A stretch of DNA of 64,000 nucleotides from an uncultured cyanobacterium (lineage in GTDB: Bacteria > Cyanobacteriota > Cyanobacteriia > Cyanobacteriales > Nostocaceae). The position numbers and the translations under genes were made by a program. Within the stretch, counting starts at the first letter, position 1. Every line of letters begins with the position of its first letter. The stretch lies in assembly GCA_903903925.1 (NCBI GenBank), contig CAIVAU010000183.1, positions 81,782 to 145,781 of the forward strand, written 5' to 3'. Shown in pieces: positions 34,802-43,628 of the stretch. The notes beneath the pieces were generated by a model, which had not been told where the DNA came from, searched no databases, and worked only from the letters and a program-made list of their open reading frames with translations.

Positions 34802-36357
34802 ATGAGCAACAATTTTGGGCCCAACTACAACAACTAATCTACCCGTCAGAAATTGCCCAAGCGCAATGGGAGAGATTAGTACAGCTTCACGCTTCACCAC
34901 CACTACCAACTAAATTAATTATCCAGACGATTTGTAACGGTTCTGTTTATTTGACAGAAAAATCGCCCTTAAATTTTCCCACTATCACCCCGGCTGTTTC
35001 TCTGAGTGCCAATCAACAGTTGGCATTAGAAATGGCTGTTTCTAATAGCGCGATCGCTTTGATTGTTGGTTCACCAGCCACTGGCAAAACCCGCATTGCT
35101 ACAACTTTAGCCCATGCTGCAATTAACCTTTCCAAGCGTGTTCTACTTTTGACTCATCACAATGCTGCCCTGACAGCGTACCGCAACTTACCAGGGTATC
35201 CTTTCTGGTGTCAACAGCAAGATTATCGCAACTGGCTGATTAATGAACTGCGTTCGCGACATTTAGCCCAGCCGCAGATGGATTACTTACCGTTACACCT
35301 GCTACCTGACGCGGAATTAGCAAAACTGCGAACACCAGCAAAACTGGAAAGGTGGTTGCCAATTATTCAAACTGCTTCGCGGCAAAAACTGACTGAACTT
35401 TTACAGCAAGAATTTCCTGATTTAGAAAGCGCACGAGTTGAACTGCTTGCTTATCGCCTCAAGCAATTAGAACCTTTGTTACACCAGCAGTTAAGGCTGA
35501 GTCAGCTTTATAGCAATCTATCTGAACAGGCGATGACAGAACTTGCCGATCAACTAACCGAAAATTCACAAGCGCCAGTCTTGGGTACGGTTGCCGAGTT
35601 TATGCAGCCTCAGCATCAATCTTTATGGCAAACGACTTTTGATTTAGTGATTGTGGAAGAAGCACAGGATCTCACTTGGCTAGAACTCATGTTGCTGTCT
35701 GGATTGGGGCAAAAACTTGTCTTGTTTGGCGATGAAATGCCAAGGCGTTCTCCTCAATCTTCTCAGCCGCAGTCATTTTTTACTCGCTTTTCCCAGTGCT
35801 TCAACTGGCTAAGTCAGCACTTGCTTCCAGCTTATCGTTGCCATCTGACAGAACAATTTCGGCTACATCCAGAAATAGCCAAACTTGTTTATCCGGTCAT
35901 GTGCGATCGCTGGATTCTCACCCAAAGTTCGCGGGTTAATTATCATCTCCCCCAGATAGCACATCGATTAGTTTGGCATGATGTCCCTAACCAGACAGCA
36001 GGCAAGCAGATGATTGCATTTCTCCAACACTTTGATCCGCAACTGAGTTCCCAAATCGGGATGATCACCTTTTGTGATCAACAGCGAGATTGGCTGCAAA
36101 CTCACTCTCCCAAAGAGTTTTCTGAACTCTTGATTGGGACAGTGGCAGAATGGGCAGGAATGGAACGGGCGATCGCAATTGTCAGTTGTGTAGGGCATCC
36201 CGAAACTATTCCTCCAGAAGCTATCAATATAGCCCTAACACGGGGACGAGACTACCTGATTTTGTTTGGTGATTACGATGTCTGGTGGCAAGTGAGTTCC
36301 CCGATGCGTGCTTTATTAGCTCAAGTAGACAAAGAACGCATGGTGGTTTTATCATGA
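34798..36357 (+). CDS. Superfamily 1 (Upf1-like) helicase
   Basis: A 519-residue helicase, third in the operon. Motif I is LIVGSPATGKTRIA (88-101), Ia LLLTHHNAALTAY, motif II FDLVIVEEAQDLTW (DEAD-box position EEAQ, 281-294), motif III KLVLFGDEMPR, motif IV TEQFRLHPEIAKL, V IGTVAEWAGMERAIAIVSC and VI INIALTRGRDYLILFGD. All are intact, so it should bind and unwind nucleic acid with ATP. The order of motifs and EEAQ box place it with Upf1/COG1112-type helicases, which act on RNA or DNA. The N-terminal 70 residues are a beta-rich domain. It ends in an ATGA overlap with the PLD gene, the same helicase-plus-PLD pairing seen in Mokosh and CoCoNuT systems. Confidence 0.88.
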   Translation: MNEQQFWAQLQQLIYPSEIAQAQWERLVQLHASPPLPTKLIIQTICNGSVYLTEKSPLNFPTITPAVSLSANQQLALEMAVSNSAIALIVGSPATGKTRIATTLAHAAINLSKRVLLLTHHNAALTAYRNLPGYPFWCQQQDYRNWLINELRSRHLAQPQMDYLPLHLLPDAELAKLRTPAKLERWLPIIQTASRQKLTELLQQEFPDLESARVELLAYRLKQLEPLLHQQLRLSQLYSNLSEQAMTELADQLTENSQAPVLGTVAEFMQPQHQSLWQTTFDLVIVEEAQDLTWLELMLLSGLGQKLVLFGDEMPRRSPQSSQPQSFFTRFSQCFNWLSQHLLPAYRCHLTEQFRLHPEIAKLVYPVMCDRWILTQSSRVNYHLPQIAHRLVWHDVPNQTAGKQMIAFLQHFDPQLSSQIGMITFCDQQRDWLQTHSPKEFSELLIGTVAEWAGMERAIAIVSCVGHPETIPPEAINIALTRGRDYLILFGDYDVWWQVSSPMRALLAQVDKERMVVLS

Positions 36358-38069
36358 AAGTTCAATATCAACTGCAAGGCACATTTCATCGCATACAGTT
36401 GAGTGGTACAGACTCAATCCCTGTATCTCTCGTTGATTTAATCCGAGAAGTACAGGCGGTAGCGAGTGAAACCCGGAGGCGATCGCCCCAATTATTGCGT
36501 CAATCGTTTGGCTTAAACTTTCTTCCGGAACCCATTTTGATTAACCTGTTGCAGCAAACACAAGGCGTGGTGAGAGAAAGTGAACTGTATCAAGTGCCAT
36601 CCCTACAACGACTCCATTCTGTTGCACCTAACTTAACTTCGCAGGTTGCCAACACTTACCGCTATCAATTTACCTGCTCAGAAGCAACGTTTAATCTCAC
36701 ACCAGACAACCCACAAATTCCCTGTTGGACTGGTAATGATGCAGAACAACCAGGAATTTACACTGTGACTCTAGAGCAACCTGATCATTCAGGTTTAGCT
36801 GATGATTTTGGTGATAAGATCTGGCAACAGGCTACAAAATATTGGCAGACATTACCAGAAATTCAGCAAATTCATATCGCCCTTCAATCCCTTGACCCTA
36901 CTAGCTTTCGTCTGATCACGCCGCAAACACCTCACCTGCAAATCTGGCTTTCACTTCAGAATTTATCTTTAGATTTAAGAGCAGCAATTACATTTTTGCG
37001 CTTAGGTGAAGACGATACATCGGCTTTATCGGAACCAGTTAAATTGCTGGTGAACCAGTATCAGTCAACTTATAGGTTACCAATTAGAAACCTACCTGAA
37101 GAACTCAGTCCAGAGCAAATTTCAACCCCTGCAATAGGCTTAGTAATTGGTAGGCGTAACAGTCGTCTACCTTTAGAAAAAATCATCTCACAAGCTCGTC
37201 AGTTTCTCCTAATTTCTAGCTATATCATTGAAGATGAAACCTTAACAAAATTAATTTGCCAGAAATCTCAAGAATTGCCTCTAGGTGTTTGGATTTTGAC
37301 TGACTTAAGGAGTGAAGTCATTGATCGAATTGATGTTCAAGTATCCGATCATGTCTCTTTACGGGAAGAGTATCAACGCTCAAATCAGCGGAAGCAAGCT
37401 TGTTTACGAATGCTGCTGGATGCCAATATTCCCATCCGTAGCGGTGCTTTTCACCTCAAAACTTATATTTCTGAACAATATGCTTATTTGGGTTCTTGTA
37501 ATCTTACTGGCGGCAGCTTAGATTTTAACATCGAAGCAGGTATAGTGAGTCGAAACACCCCTATTCATACCCAATTAATCGATTTATTCCGGCAATTTTG
37601 GCATCAACGCAGCCGAGATGCGGTAATACCAGTTAGTAACTGCGATGGTTTTACGATGCGTTCCATCAATCGCATATCTCAACAAGAATATGAGAGATAT
37701 CCTAGCCTGTTGACACCATCTCAATACACGAGGGATTTGATAGAACAACTCAGCCATTTTAATGGACAAGTAAAAATTTATAGTCGTAGCTTCCAACCAT
37801 CTCCAGAAATAGAACGATATCTAAGTTTATTAGACACCCAGATATTCGTTGCTTCTCAATTACCAGCTAATTATCCACAACTCAATATAAACAAAATTGA
37901 TAAGCTTCATGCCAAAATCACTCTCCTGGGTGAGCAAGTTGCTTATATGGGTGGAATTAACTTTAACTTCAGTAGTCATGCCATGTCTTTAACAGACTTA
38001 ATGTATAAAACAACTAATTCTCAAGAAATTACTCAAATACGTCAGAAACTTGCTTTACTCCATTCTTAA
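36354..38069 (+). CDS. PLD-superfamily (HKD) protein, likely nuclease
   Basis: A 571-residue protein, fourth in the operon. The C-terminal half (about 260-571) carries two phospholipase-D-type active-site motifs: HLKTYISEQYAYLGSCNLT (His367, Lys369) and LHAKITLLGEQVAYMGGINF (His519, Lys521). Both lack the acidic residue at the usual HxKxxxxD place, as do many PLD nucleases. The two motifs can build one active site in a monomer. The first 250 residues match nothing I recognise. The frame is open further upstream, but the ATG at 36354 overlaps the helicase stop (ATGA) and is clearly the start. I infer an effector nuclease acting with the helicase. Confidence 0.82.
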   Translation: MKVQYQLQGTFHRIQLSGTDSIPVSLVDLIREVQAVASETRRRSPQLLRQSFGLNFLPEPILINLLQQTQGVVRESELYQVPSLQRLHSVAPNLTSQVANTYRYQFTCSEATFNLTPDNPQIPCWTGNDAEQPGIYTVTLEQPDHSGLADDFGDKIWQQATKYWQTLPEIQQIHIALQSLDPTSFRLITPQTPHLQIWLSLQNLSLDLRAAITFLRLGEDDTSALSEPVKLLVNQYQSTYRLPIRNLPEELSPEQISTPAIGLVIGRRNSRLPLEKIISQARQFLLISSYIIEDETLTKLICQKSQELPLGVWILTDLRSEVIDRIDVQVSDHVSLREEYQRSNQRKQACLRMLLDANIPIRSGAFHLKTYISEQYAYLGSCNLTGGSLDFNIEAGIVSRNTPIHTQLIDLFRQFWHQRSRDAVIPVSNCDGFTMRSINRISQQEYERYPSLLTPSQYTRDLIEQLSHFNGQVKIYSRSFQPSPEIERYLSLLDTQIFVASQLPANYPQLNINKIDKLHAKITLLGEQVAYMGGINFNFSSHAMSLTDLMYKTTNSQEITQIRQKLALLHS

Positions 38070-38072
38070 TTT

Positions 38073-40448
38073 ATGACTCGATTATTTAATTTAGAATCCT
38101 ACATAGAATGTTGCCAATATGCTCAAGTATTTCAGGAGTCATCTGAGCAGTTAATTCCCCATTTTATGGATTTACCAAGAGCATACAAAGCATTTGTAAA
38201 AAAATATGTTAATCATCTCTATTTACCACAACCAATTTGGGGTTCAATCCATCCTCAAGAGTTGGAAATTAATCAAAGTCATTTAAATTATCTATCAATT
38301 GGTACTGTACTTACTCAGGAAGAGAAACAGCAGTTATTCATCATCCGAGATACAGTAGATTTAATGACGTTGAGTATGAGTAATCTTTTGGAAGACCGCG
38401 ATGGTTACTTATACAGCAGTGCTTACCATTATTGGAATTATTATTCTCAAATCTCTCAACATAAAATAATCAAGCCTCTCGTTTTTGTTGATTTAGATGG
38501 TTTTGGGTGTGATCGCTTGATTCCCGTTAACTTTTCACCACTAGATAATAGCCCCTATAAAGTACCAATTCTCAACACAAAAGAACCAATTATTCTTGAT
38601 TCAGGCTACAACTCCATAGAAACATACAATAATATTTGCCAGAGTACAGCGCACCAACTTTTAGCCGATAATTTTCCAGCCTTTGCCCAAAATATTGAAA
38701 CAGTTCATCATCTCGCTAACTATTTACAAAAAACATTCTTTTTCCGGAGTCTCCAGCCCTACGCCAATCAAAAATCATCTGACTGCATAATTGAAATTTT
38801 ACACAATCAGCAAATCTTTTATAAAAAAGTAACATTATCAATAGATGCGATCGCGCAAATCGTATCTAAGGCAATCAATACTCAGTATTTACGTAACCTT
38901 GCTAGTAAAGATCCTCAGTATCAATTTGTCTTAATCAGTCAATATAATATTTTCTCTAATATCCAGCAACTACTTCCAGAGTTTATCTGTCTTAACCCAA
39001 TATTTCAAGATTTTCAGAAAATATGGCAAGAAAAAAGTCAGCTAAATTTTCCTCTCTTTGGCATTTACCTTGATCAAATAGAATTTGCGGTTGGTGTTCG
39101 CGATGAGACAGGGCGTGTATCAAAACAATGGATTCAATTATCTAATCAAGAAAATGCTATTTCTTATGAAGGCAAACCCACAGTTTTGATAGGTCGTATA
39201 CCCAGTCTAAACCAAGATTTCTTCCGCATACCTCAGGGAAATATAACAGCTAATTTACCTATAAAGGTTAATTGTAACGATTATTGTATAAATGGTGTTC
39301 CTCAAAACTACAAGATTGAAATTGAAAACTATCAGGGAACCGAAGAACTTTGTATTCGTATAGAGTTTCACCTGCAACCCGGTTCTTTTCCTGAACTTAA
39401 AGTGACTGATTTAGAAGGGCAATATAACGTAACGGCTTCCCTAATAAACAGAGAACAGATAACTTATAGTTATATTCCACCAGAGAAAATAACTAATACT
39501 CGCCACAAAGAATCATCATCTCAAATTCGTCGTCTATTAAATAGTGAAGTGATAGAGCAGTTTAACGCCTCTTTATTGGAACTATCTGAAGAACTTGACA
39601 AGCTGGAAAGTCATCACAATAAACTAATAGATTACGCAATATTGAAAGAGAAACTCAAGATTACTTGTCAACAAATTAACAGGAACATAGATTTATTACA
39701 ATTCATAGATATTTCATCTACTGAGTTAGTTGTGAGTTACTTAAAAACAGAATTTCACAATCAAAATTTTCACAGAATAATTGATACAGTGTGTCGCTTG
39801 ATCAACTCTTCTACTCACAGGAAATTAAGTCTTAGTGATAAAGATTTTTTAGCAGAAGCAATTATTTTTATTGGTAAAACATATCAGTTTTCACAATATT
39901 TATTTCCTGATAGTCTATTTAGACTGCAATTCCAAACCGTCAATCAAATAAGACATCGTCAGTTAGGTAATGAATATTTACAGTGCCTTGCTAGAGTAGC
40001 TGTAAAGAAGGAACTGCAAAGACAATACTTCATCTGGTTTAAATCATACTATTCTTTAGAGAATACTAAATATCTATGGGGTTATGGTCGAATTTTGCTT
40101 TGGTACTATAACTTTGAATCTGTAGGTAACTTTGTGGAGTATCAAGCACATTTTACAACACTTATGGAATACTTGCTTAGTAAAACGGCTAGTAATTTTA
40201 ATTCTCATTATAAACAAAGCGCTTTTTTAGCACTCTTGTATTTGCTGTCATTTCGTGCTAATGATAAAGTCTTTTGTCAACATGGTTCAAATGAAATGCG
40301 AATGGCAGAAAAAGTGATTAATCATTTCAGAGATGATAGAATTATTTTGAGGCAAGTGAGTCAAGAAAAGCCACTGAATATTTTTTTCCAAGAAATGATA
40401 GAAGGAACTGCTACAGAAAATGACGTAGCAAGTCTTCTCCAGGGCTAA
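38073..40448 (+). CDS. Large protein of unknown family, last gene of the McrB-like operon
   Basis: A 791-residue protein starting three bases after the PLD gene stop. I do not recognise any domain. It opens with ESYIECCQYAQVFQESSEQL; there is a VFVDLDGFGCDRLIPVNF strand at about 137-154, a predicted beta-rich centre (TVLIGRIPSLNQDFFRIPQG near 365-385), and a helical C-terminal 300 residues with a coiled segment (LLELSEELDKLESHHNKLID). No signal peptide, membrane helix, P-loop or nuclease motif is seen. Codon use is A/T-rich like the rest of the operon. Its size and place suggest a target-recognition or scaffold role. A weak ATP-grasp- or HSP70-like reading of the N-terminus was considered and not supported. 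Confidence 0.7.
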   Translation: MTRLFNLESYIECCQYAQVFQESSEQLIPHFMDLPRAYKAFVKKYVNHLYLPQPIWGSIHPQELEINQSHLNYLSIGTVLTQEEKQQLFIIRDTVDLMTLSMSNLLEDRDGYLYSSAYHYWNYYSQISQHKIIKPLVFVDLDGFGCDRLIPVNFSPLDNSPYKVPILNTKEPIILDSGYNSIETYNNICQSTAHQLLADNFPAFAQNIETVHHLANYLQKTFFFRSLQPYANQKSSDCIIEILHNQQIFYKKVTLSIDAIAQIVSKAINTQYLRNLASKDPQYQFVLISQYNIFSNIQQLLPEFICLNPIFQDFQKIWQEKSQLNFPLFGIYLDQIEFAVGVRDETGRVSKQWIQLSNQENAISYEGKPTVLIGRIPSLNQDFFRIPQGNITANLPIKVNCNDYCINGVPQNYKIEIENYQGTEELCIRIEFHLQPGSFPELKVTDLEGQYNVTASLINREQITYSYIPPEKITNTRHKESSSQIRRLLNSEVIEQFNASLLELSEELDKLESHHNKLIDYAILKEKLKITCQQINRNIDLLQFIDISSTELVVSYLKTEFHNQNFHRIIDTVCRLINSSTHRKLSLSDKDFLAEAIIFIGKTYQFSQYLFPDSLFRLQFQTVNQIRHRQLGNEYLQCLARVAVKKELQRQYFIWFKSYYSLENTKYLWGYGRILLWYYNFESVGNFVEYQAHFTTLMEYLLSKTASNFNSHYKQSAFLALLYLLSFRANDKVFCQHGSNEMRMAEKVINHFRDDRIILRQVSQEKPLNIFFQEMIEGTATENDVASLLQG

Positions 40449-40617
40449 ATTTAAGACGCTAGGGGGGTTATACTTTGCACAGTCATAAGTGCCAGTAGAA
40501 GGTGAGATGGATTTGGTATCTGGGGTCGTGTGTGGACAAGAGTTAAAGGTGGGCGATCGCTTAATTGTAATTTCTGTTTTGCAACACAACCTCCTTTGTT
40601 GCTTGTCGCAATTGCCA

Positions 40618-40644
40618 AATCCCACGTCTTTTAGGCGTGGGATT
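40618..40644. terminator. Hairpin AATCCCACG / CGTGGGATT
   Basis: A perfect 9-base stem with a T-rich loop lies between the operon end (40448) and the convergent TPR gene, followed by TGTCAA. It can serve as a terminator. Its exact form is also that of cyanobacterial IS200/IS605 end hairpins, so it may be a leftover transposon end reused here. The remaining 170 bases before it hold a HIP1 site and no gene. Confidence 0.55.
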
Positions 40645-40670
40645 GTCAATATTGAATAACTGATAACCGA

Positions 40671-41354
40671 TTAAACCCCTAAATTCCGCAGCACAGCTTC
40701 AACCCGAGCGACGCTGTCTGACTTACCCTGCTGTCTGTACAAATCACGGGATTTCTTAAACACTGCTATTGCATCTTTAGATTTACCCTGCTTCATCAAC
40801 ATTGTACCCCGTAACTCATAAGCCTGTGGGTTTTTCGGAGCAAGCTTGACTGCTTGTTCAGATGCCCATTGAACATTGTTATATTCACCTAACCGTAACA
40901 GGACTGTAGCCAATCCCAAATAGGCATTAACGTTATTTCGGTTGAGTTGTATGGCATGACGATAAGCGTCTTTAGCTGCCTTATTGTCTCCTAGATTACC
41001 ACTGACGTAACCCAAAGCGTATTGATAATCACCATTGTTAGGGTTAAGGTTAACAGCACGACGGTAAGCTGCTAACGCGGAGGAGAAATTTCCTTGTTGA
41101 GCGTATAAGTACCCAATGCCAGAATAAATCGTCGCGTTTTTTGGCTCCAGACTTGCGGCTTGTTGATAAATGGCGATCGCACCATTAAAATCGCCCGTAT
41201 CTACTAGCCTTCGCCCTTCTAACAGCAGTTGTTTTACCTCTGGGCTACTTTTTTGTGGTGTCAATAATACTTGAGCTTGAGTCACCGAGGGCATTGCTAC
41301 AGCAATGCTTCCTATCAACAGAACACTTATTAATAATGAAGTTCGATTATACAC
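40671..41354 (-). CDS. Exported TPR-repeat protein
   Basis: A 227-residue protein with a signal peptide (LLISVLLIGSIAVAMPSVTQ, probable cleavage after TQA) and about five tetratricopeptide repeats over residues 42-225 (GRRLVDTGDFNGAIAIYQQA, IGYLYAQQGNFSSALAAYRR, LGYVSGNLGDNKAAKDAYRH, LATVLLRLGEYNNVQWASEQ, RGTMLMKQGKSKDAIAVFKK). TPR arrays bind proteins; in the periplasm or thylakoid lumen these often assist assembly of membrane or photosynthetic complexes. No partner gene is adjacent. It converges on the McrB-like operon and has a long free upstream region. Confidence 0.85.
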   Translation of the reverse strand: MYNRTSLLISVLLIGSIAVAMPSVTQAQVLLTPQKSSPEVKQLLLEGRRLVDTGDFNGAIAIYQQAASLEPKNATIYSGIGYLYAQQGNFSSALAAYRRAVNLNPNNGDYQYALGYVSGNLGDNKAAKDAYRHAIQLNRNNVNAYLGLATVLLRLGEYNNVQWASEQAVKLAPKNPQAYELRGTMLMKQGKSKDAIAVFKKSRDLYRQQGKSDSVARVEAVLRNLGV

Positions 41355-41987
41355 AGTAATTTACCTGAAAGCTTTTACCACTTCTTCCTCAATTTCCGTG
41401 ATTGCTTGTCCATTAAAACAAAAATTTTCTGGTTTGGAAACTGCATTTGTTGACTTTTATAAAATATTTACGATAGTCAACCCTATTCCAAGGTTATGCC
41501 ACAACTCAGACATCTATTTTTTTACACTGGACTTTTTATTTATTTACGAATTATTGCTGATAAAAATGTCTTCATGACTCGATCTGACAAACCCAAAATC
41601 GTAACTTGAGACAAATACGGATGATGTTTAGATGGTTTAGATGATGATCTACGCGCATATACGGCAGCAATTTCCTCAAGGATTTTTTAGTAACATTCAA
41701 TAGAGATCAGTAGATGCACTTACAGCTACGAGTGCTTCTTTAAGAAGAGTTAACAAGAAGCCAGGAATTGCTCAAGCAAACCCGCCTCCCGCTCAACATT
41801 ATCTGTAACCAAAACCCTAGGTCGAAACCGGATTTCTTCCTTGTGATGACAGTCCTGATTTATAAATCATAAGTCCCTCATTAACTATAGACAGCCTTGA
41901 CAAAATAATGTTCCCCACTGTGTTATAACTTACCTCTTGAGGAAACGCTTTATACTTTCAACCTATAAGGAACAAATCTTTAAGAAT

Positions 41988-42058
41988 TTTAAAACCGCAG
42001 ATGTAGACGCCCTCGGGGCGGCTTCCCGGAGGGTACGCAGATAGATGCAGATTAATCT
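41988..42058. repeat. CCGCAGATG-type dispersed repeat with nested palindrome
   Basis: It starts AAAACCGCAGATG and ends CGCAGATAGATGCAGATT, enclosing GCCCTCGGGGCGGCTTCCCG and GAGGGTACG, a common Nostocales palindrome. The outer part resembles the sufB-sufC hairpin at 45996-46062. Confidence 0.65.
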
Positions 42059-42104
42059 GTACCTCATTCGGATGAGAAGTGCCATTTTTATTTCTAATTT
42101 TGTT

Positions 42105-42232
42105 AAGTAAGTAGGCACGATAAAATCGATGTATGTTGAATTCTGTGAAAACCTTAGAACGATGCATTCATAAGCTCTTTGCTAATTTGACATTTTGTTA
42201 CATAGTTGTAACTTTTCCCGCCCACCTACTTA
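42105..42232. mobile_element. MITE-like element with imperfect terminal inverted repeats
   Basis: The left end TAAGTAAGTAGGCACGATAA and the right end, read on the other strand as TAAGTAGGTGGGCGGGAAAA, agree at most positions over 20 bases. The 128-base body encodes nothing. A second copy of the right end lies at 55660-55695 with 33 or so of 36 bases matching. No target duplication could be settled. Confidence 0.6.
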
Positions 42233-42430
42233 CATTGTTTAAACAAATTAAATAAAAATGATCTAACAAAAAATCAAAAAAAATAAGGAAGCATTTTTTG
42301 TAGCTAAAGGTAGAGTTAATAACTCATTCTACTGATAGAGACTCAAAATCGAAATTGGCTATTTAATTCTAAGCGTCACCATGAAAAATACCTGTAAAAA
42401 TTTACGCTAAAAGTAAGGAGACTATAGACT

Positions 42431-43060
42431 ATGTCTTACACAAATAGAGTCGGCGACGATGTTATTAATGAGCCTGCTGTAGTTGGTCGAGTTGTTGATT
42501 ATCATGACCGTGTTCGCTGGGGTCCAATTATTTCTGGGTTACTGGTTGCCTTAGCGACGCAATTAATTTTAAGCGCCTTGTTTGGCGCAATCGGGGCAGG
42601 TAGTATTGAAACTTCAGGTAGACCTAGATCAATTGCATCTGATGTTGCTGGTAATGTAGGGATCTGGTCAACCATTGGTTTGTTAATTTCCCTCTTCGTT
42701 GGTGGCTGGGTAACAACTCGTGCTTGTGGTCCCATGAACCGCAATACAGCGCTTCTCAACGGCGCAATTCTCTGGGCTACAACTTTGGCATTTAGTTCTT
42801 GGCTATTGGCAAGCGGTGTATCAGGTGCTTTTGGTATTGCAGCTTCCAATGCAGGGTCAGTTATAAATCAAGTGCAACAACAAGGTACTAACTTAACGCA
42901 GAATACACCTAAGGTATCCGCCCAACAAGCCCGCGATCTTGCTGCAAATTTACGTTCAGGATTGTGGTGGTTTGTCTTCGGTTCCTTATTAGGTTTACTC
43001 GCTTCAATGATTGGAGCCATAGCAGGTGTTCGCAGCCCGCGCACCAACAATTACACTTAA
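42431..43060 (+). CDS. Four-helix membrane protein of unknown function
   Basis: A 209-residue integral membrane protein. After a 30-residue polar start (with VVDYHDRVRWGPIISGLLVA leading into helix 1) there are four hydrophobic segments at about 32-52, 74-94, 108-128 and 172-195 (IGLLISLFVGGWVTTRACGP and SGLWWFVFGSLLGLLASMIG among them). The glycine-rich VGGW-TTR-C motif between helices 2 and 3 and the short basic tail are typical of a hypothetical family that I have seen in cyanobacteria and other stress-tolerant bacteria, but I know no function. AAGGAG lies nine bases before the ATG. It stands alone with a long free upstream region. Confidence 0.75.
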   Translation: MSYTNRVGDDVINEPAVVGRVVDYHDRVRWGPIISGLLVALATQLILSALFGAIGAGSIETSGRPRSIASDVAGNVGIWSTIGLLISLFVGGWVTTRACGPMNRNTALLNGAILWATTLAFSSWLLASGVSGAFGIAASNAGSVINQVQQQGTNLTQNTPKVSAQQARDLAANLRSGLWWFVFGSLLGLLASMIGAIAGVRSPRTNNYT

Positions 43061-43106
43061 TTTTTGTTAGTGGTTAGTTGTTTTACTAACTCCTAACTCC
43101 CATGCA

Positions 43107-43367
43107 CTACCACTTTAAATATGCAGCCTCAATTCCCTGTTCTCGTCGAATCCTGCCATCTTTCTCAAACCAATCGGTAATTTGCTGTGCTGTCAAACTG
43201 TCAACAGCAACATTGTATTCTTGAGCAATGTGCTGTAAAAGCTTAAGTGAAGAAATTGTCAACCTAGCTAAGAACTTCTCTGAGGAAGAAAGTAAAGCCC
43301 CATCAACTTTTGCTGACTCTTCTAGGGTTAAAAATTGTGTTGACGGCTGCTGTGTTGGTGAGTCCAT
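43107..43367 (-). CDS. Small conserved-looking hypothetical protein
   Basis: An 86-residue acidic protein: LEESAKVDGALLSSSEKFLA, then SLKLLQHIAQEYNVAVDSLT and QQITDWFEKDGRIRREQGIE. The middle looks like a helical hairpin ending in a short W-F motif. No domain is recognised. It is divergent from nothing and converges on the membrane-protein gene; its upstream side carries short repeats and then the sufR gene in the same direction. Confidence 0.6.
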   Translation of the reverse strand: MDSPTQQPSTQFLTLEESAKVDGALLSSSEKFLARLTISSLKLLQHIAQEYNVAVDSLTAQQITDWFEKDGRIRREQGIEAAYLKW

Positions 43368-43460
43368 ATGAATTATTGATTGCTAATTGCTAATTGATGA
43401 TTGGTAAAACCTATTACTGATTACTGATTACCAATGACTTAACATTATTCAAACAGAATT

Positions 43461-43535
43461 CAGGAGTCAGGAGTCAGGAGTCAGAATGAATTCTGTACGA
43501 CTGGTGAGTCAGTGCAGTCTTGGGGTCTCCCCAAG
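43461..43535. repeat. Heptamer block and CTTGGGG palindrome downstream of sufR
   Basis: Three GGAGTCA units at 43461-43484 are followed at 43519-43535 by the palindrome CTTGGGGTCTCCCCAAG. The palindrome lies about 95 bases past the sufR stop and could act as a terminator, though such CTTGGGG hairpins are scattered through Nostocales genomes. Confidence 0.7.
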
Positions 43536-43628
43536 TAGAGCAACTGACGAACCCGTTGGGCGGATGATTAAGTGGGCTTAAGACCCCGACGAAATTGATT
43601 CTGAATTCTGAGTTCTTCTTCAAATCGT

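Larger units (their letters stand above)
41355..42430. other. Long intergenic region with repeats and a MITE-like element
   Basis: No gene is supported in these 1.08 kb. It holds the promoter of the TPR gene at the left, a CCGCAGATG-type repeat at 41988-42058 with a nested G/C-rich palindrome, the MITE-like element at 42105-42232 and A/T-rich DNA before the membrane-protein gene. A 69-codon minus-strand frame (41958-42167) is made of the two repeats. Confidence 0.6.

Noticed and set aside
31044..40448. Assignment of the five-gene operon to DISARM or BREX
   Set aside because: There is no methyltransferase, DrmA/DrmB, PglZ or Lon-like gene; only the PLD and helicase folds are shared.
38073..40448. 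HSP70- or kinase-like identity for the 791-residue protein
   Set aside because: The VFVDLDGFGCDRL strand looked suggestive, but no phosphate-binding loops or catalytic residues follow.
41305..41577. Plus-strand 90-codon frame in the TPR gene upstream region
   Set aside because: It overlaps the start of the TPR gene on the other strand and has an unlikely Phe/Ile/Ser-rich composition.
41958..42167. Minus-strand 69-codon frame
   Set aside because: It is made of a dispersed palindromic repeat and the end of the MITE-like element, with no protein similarity.
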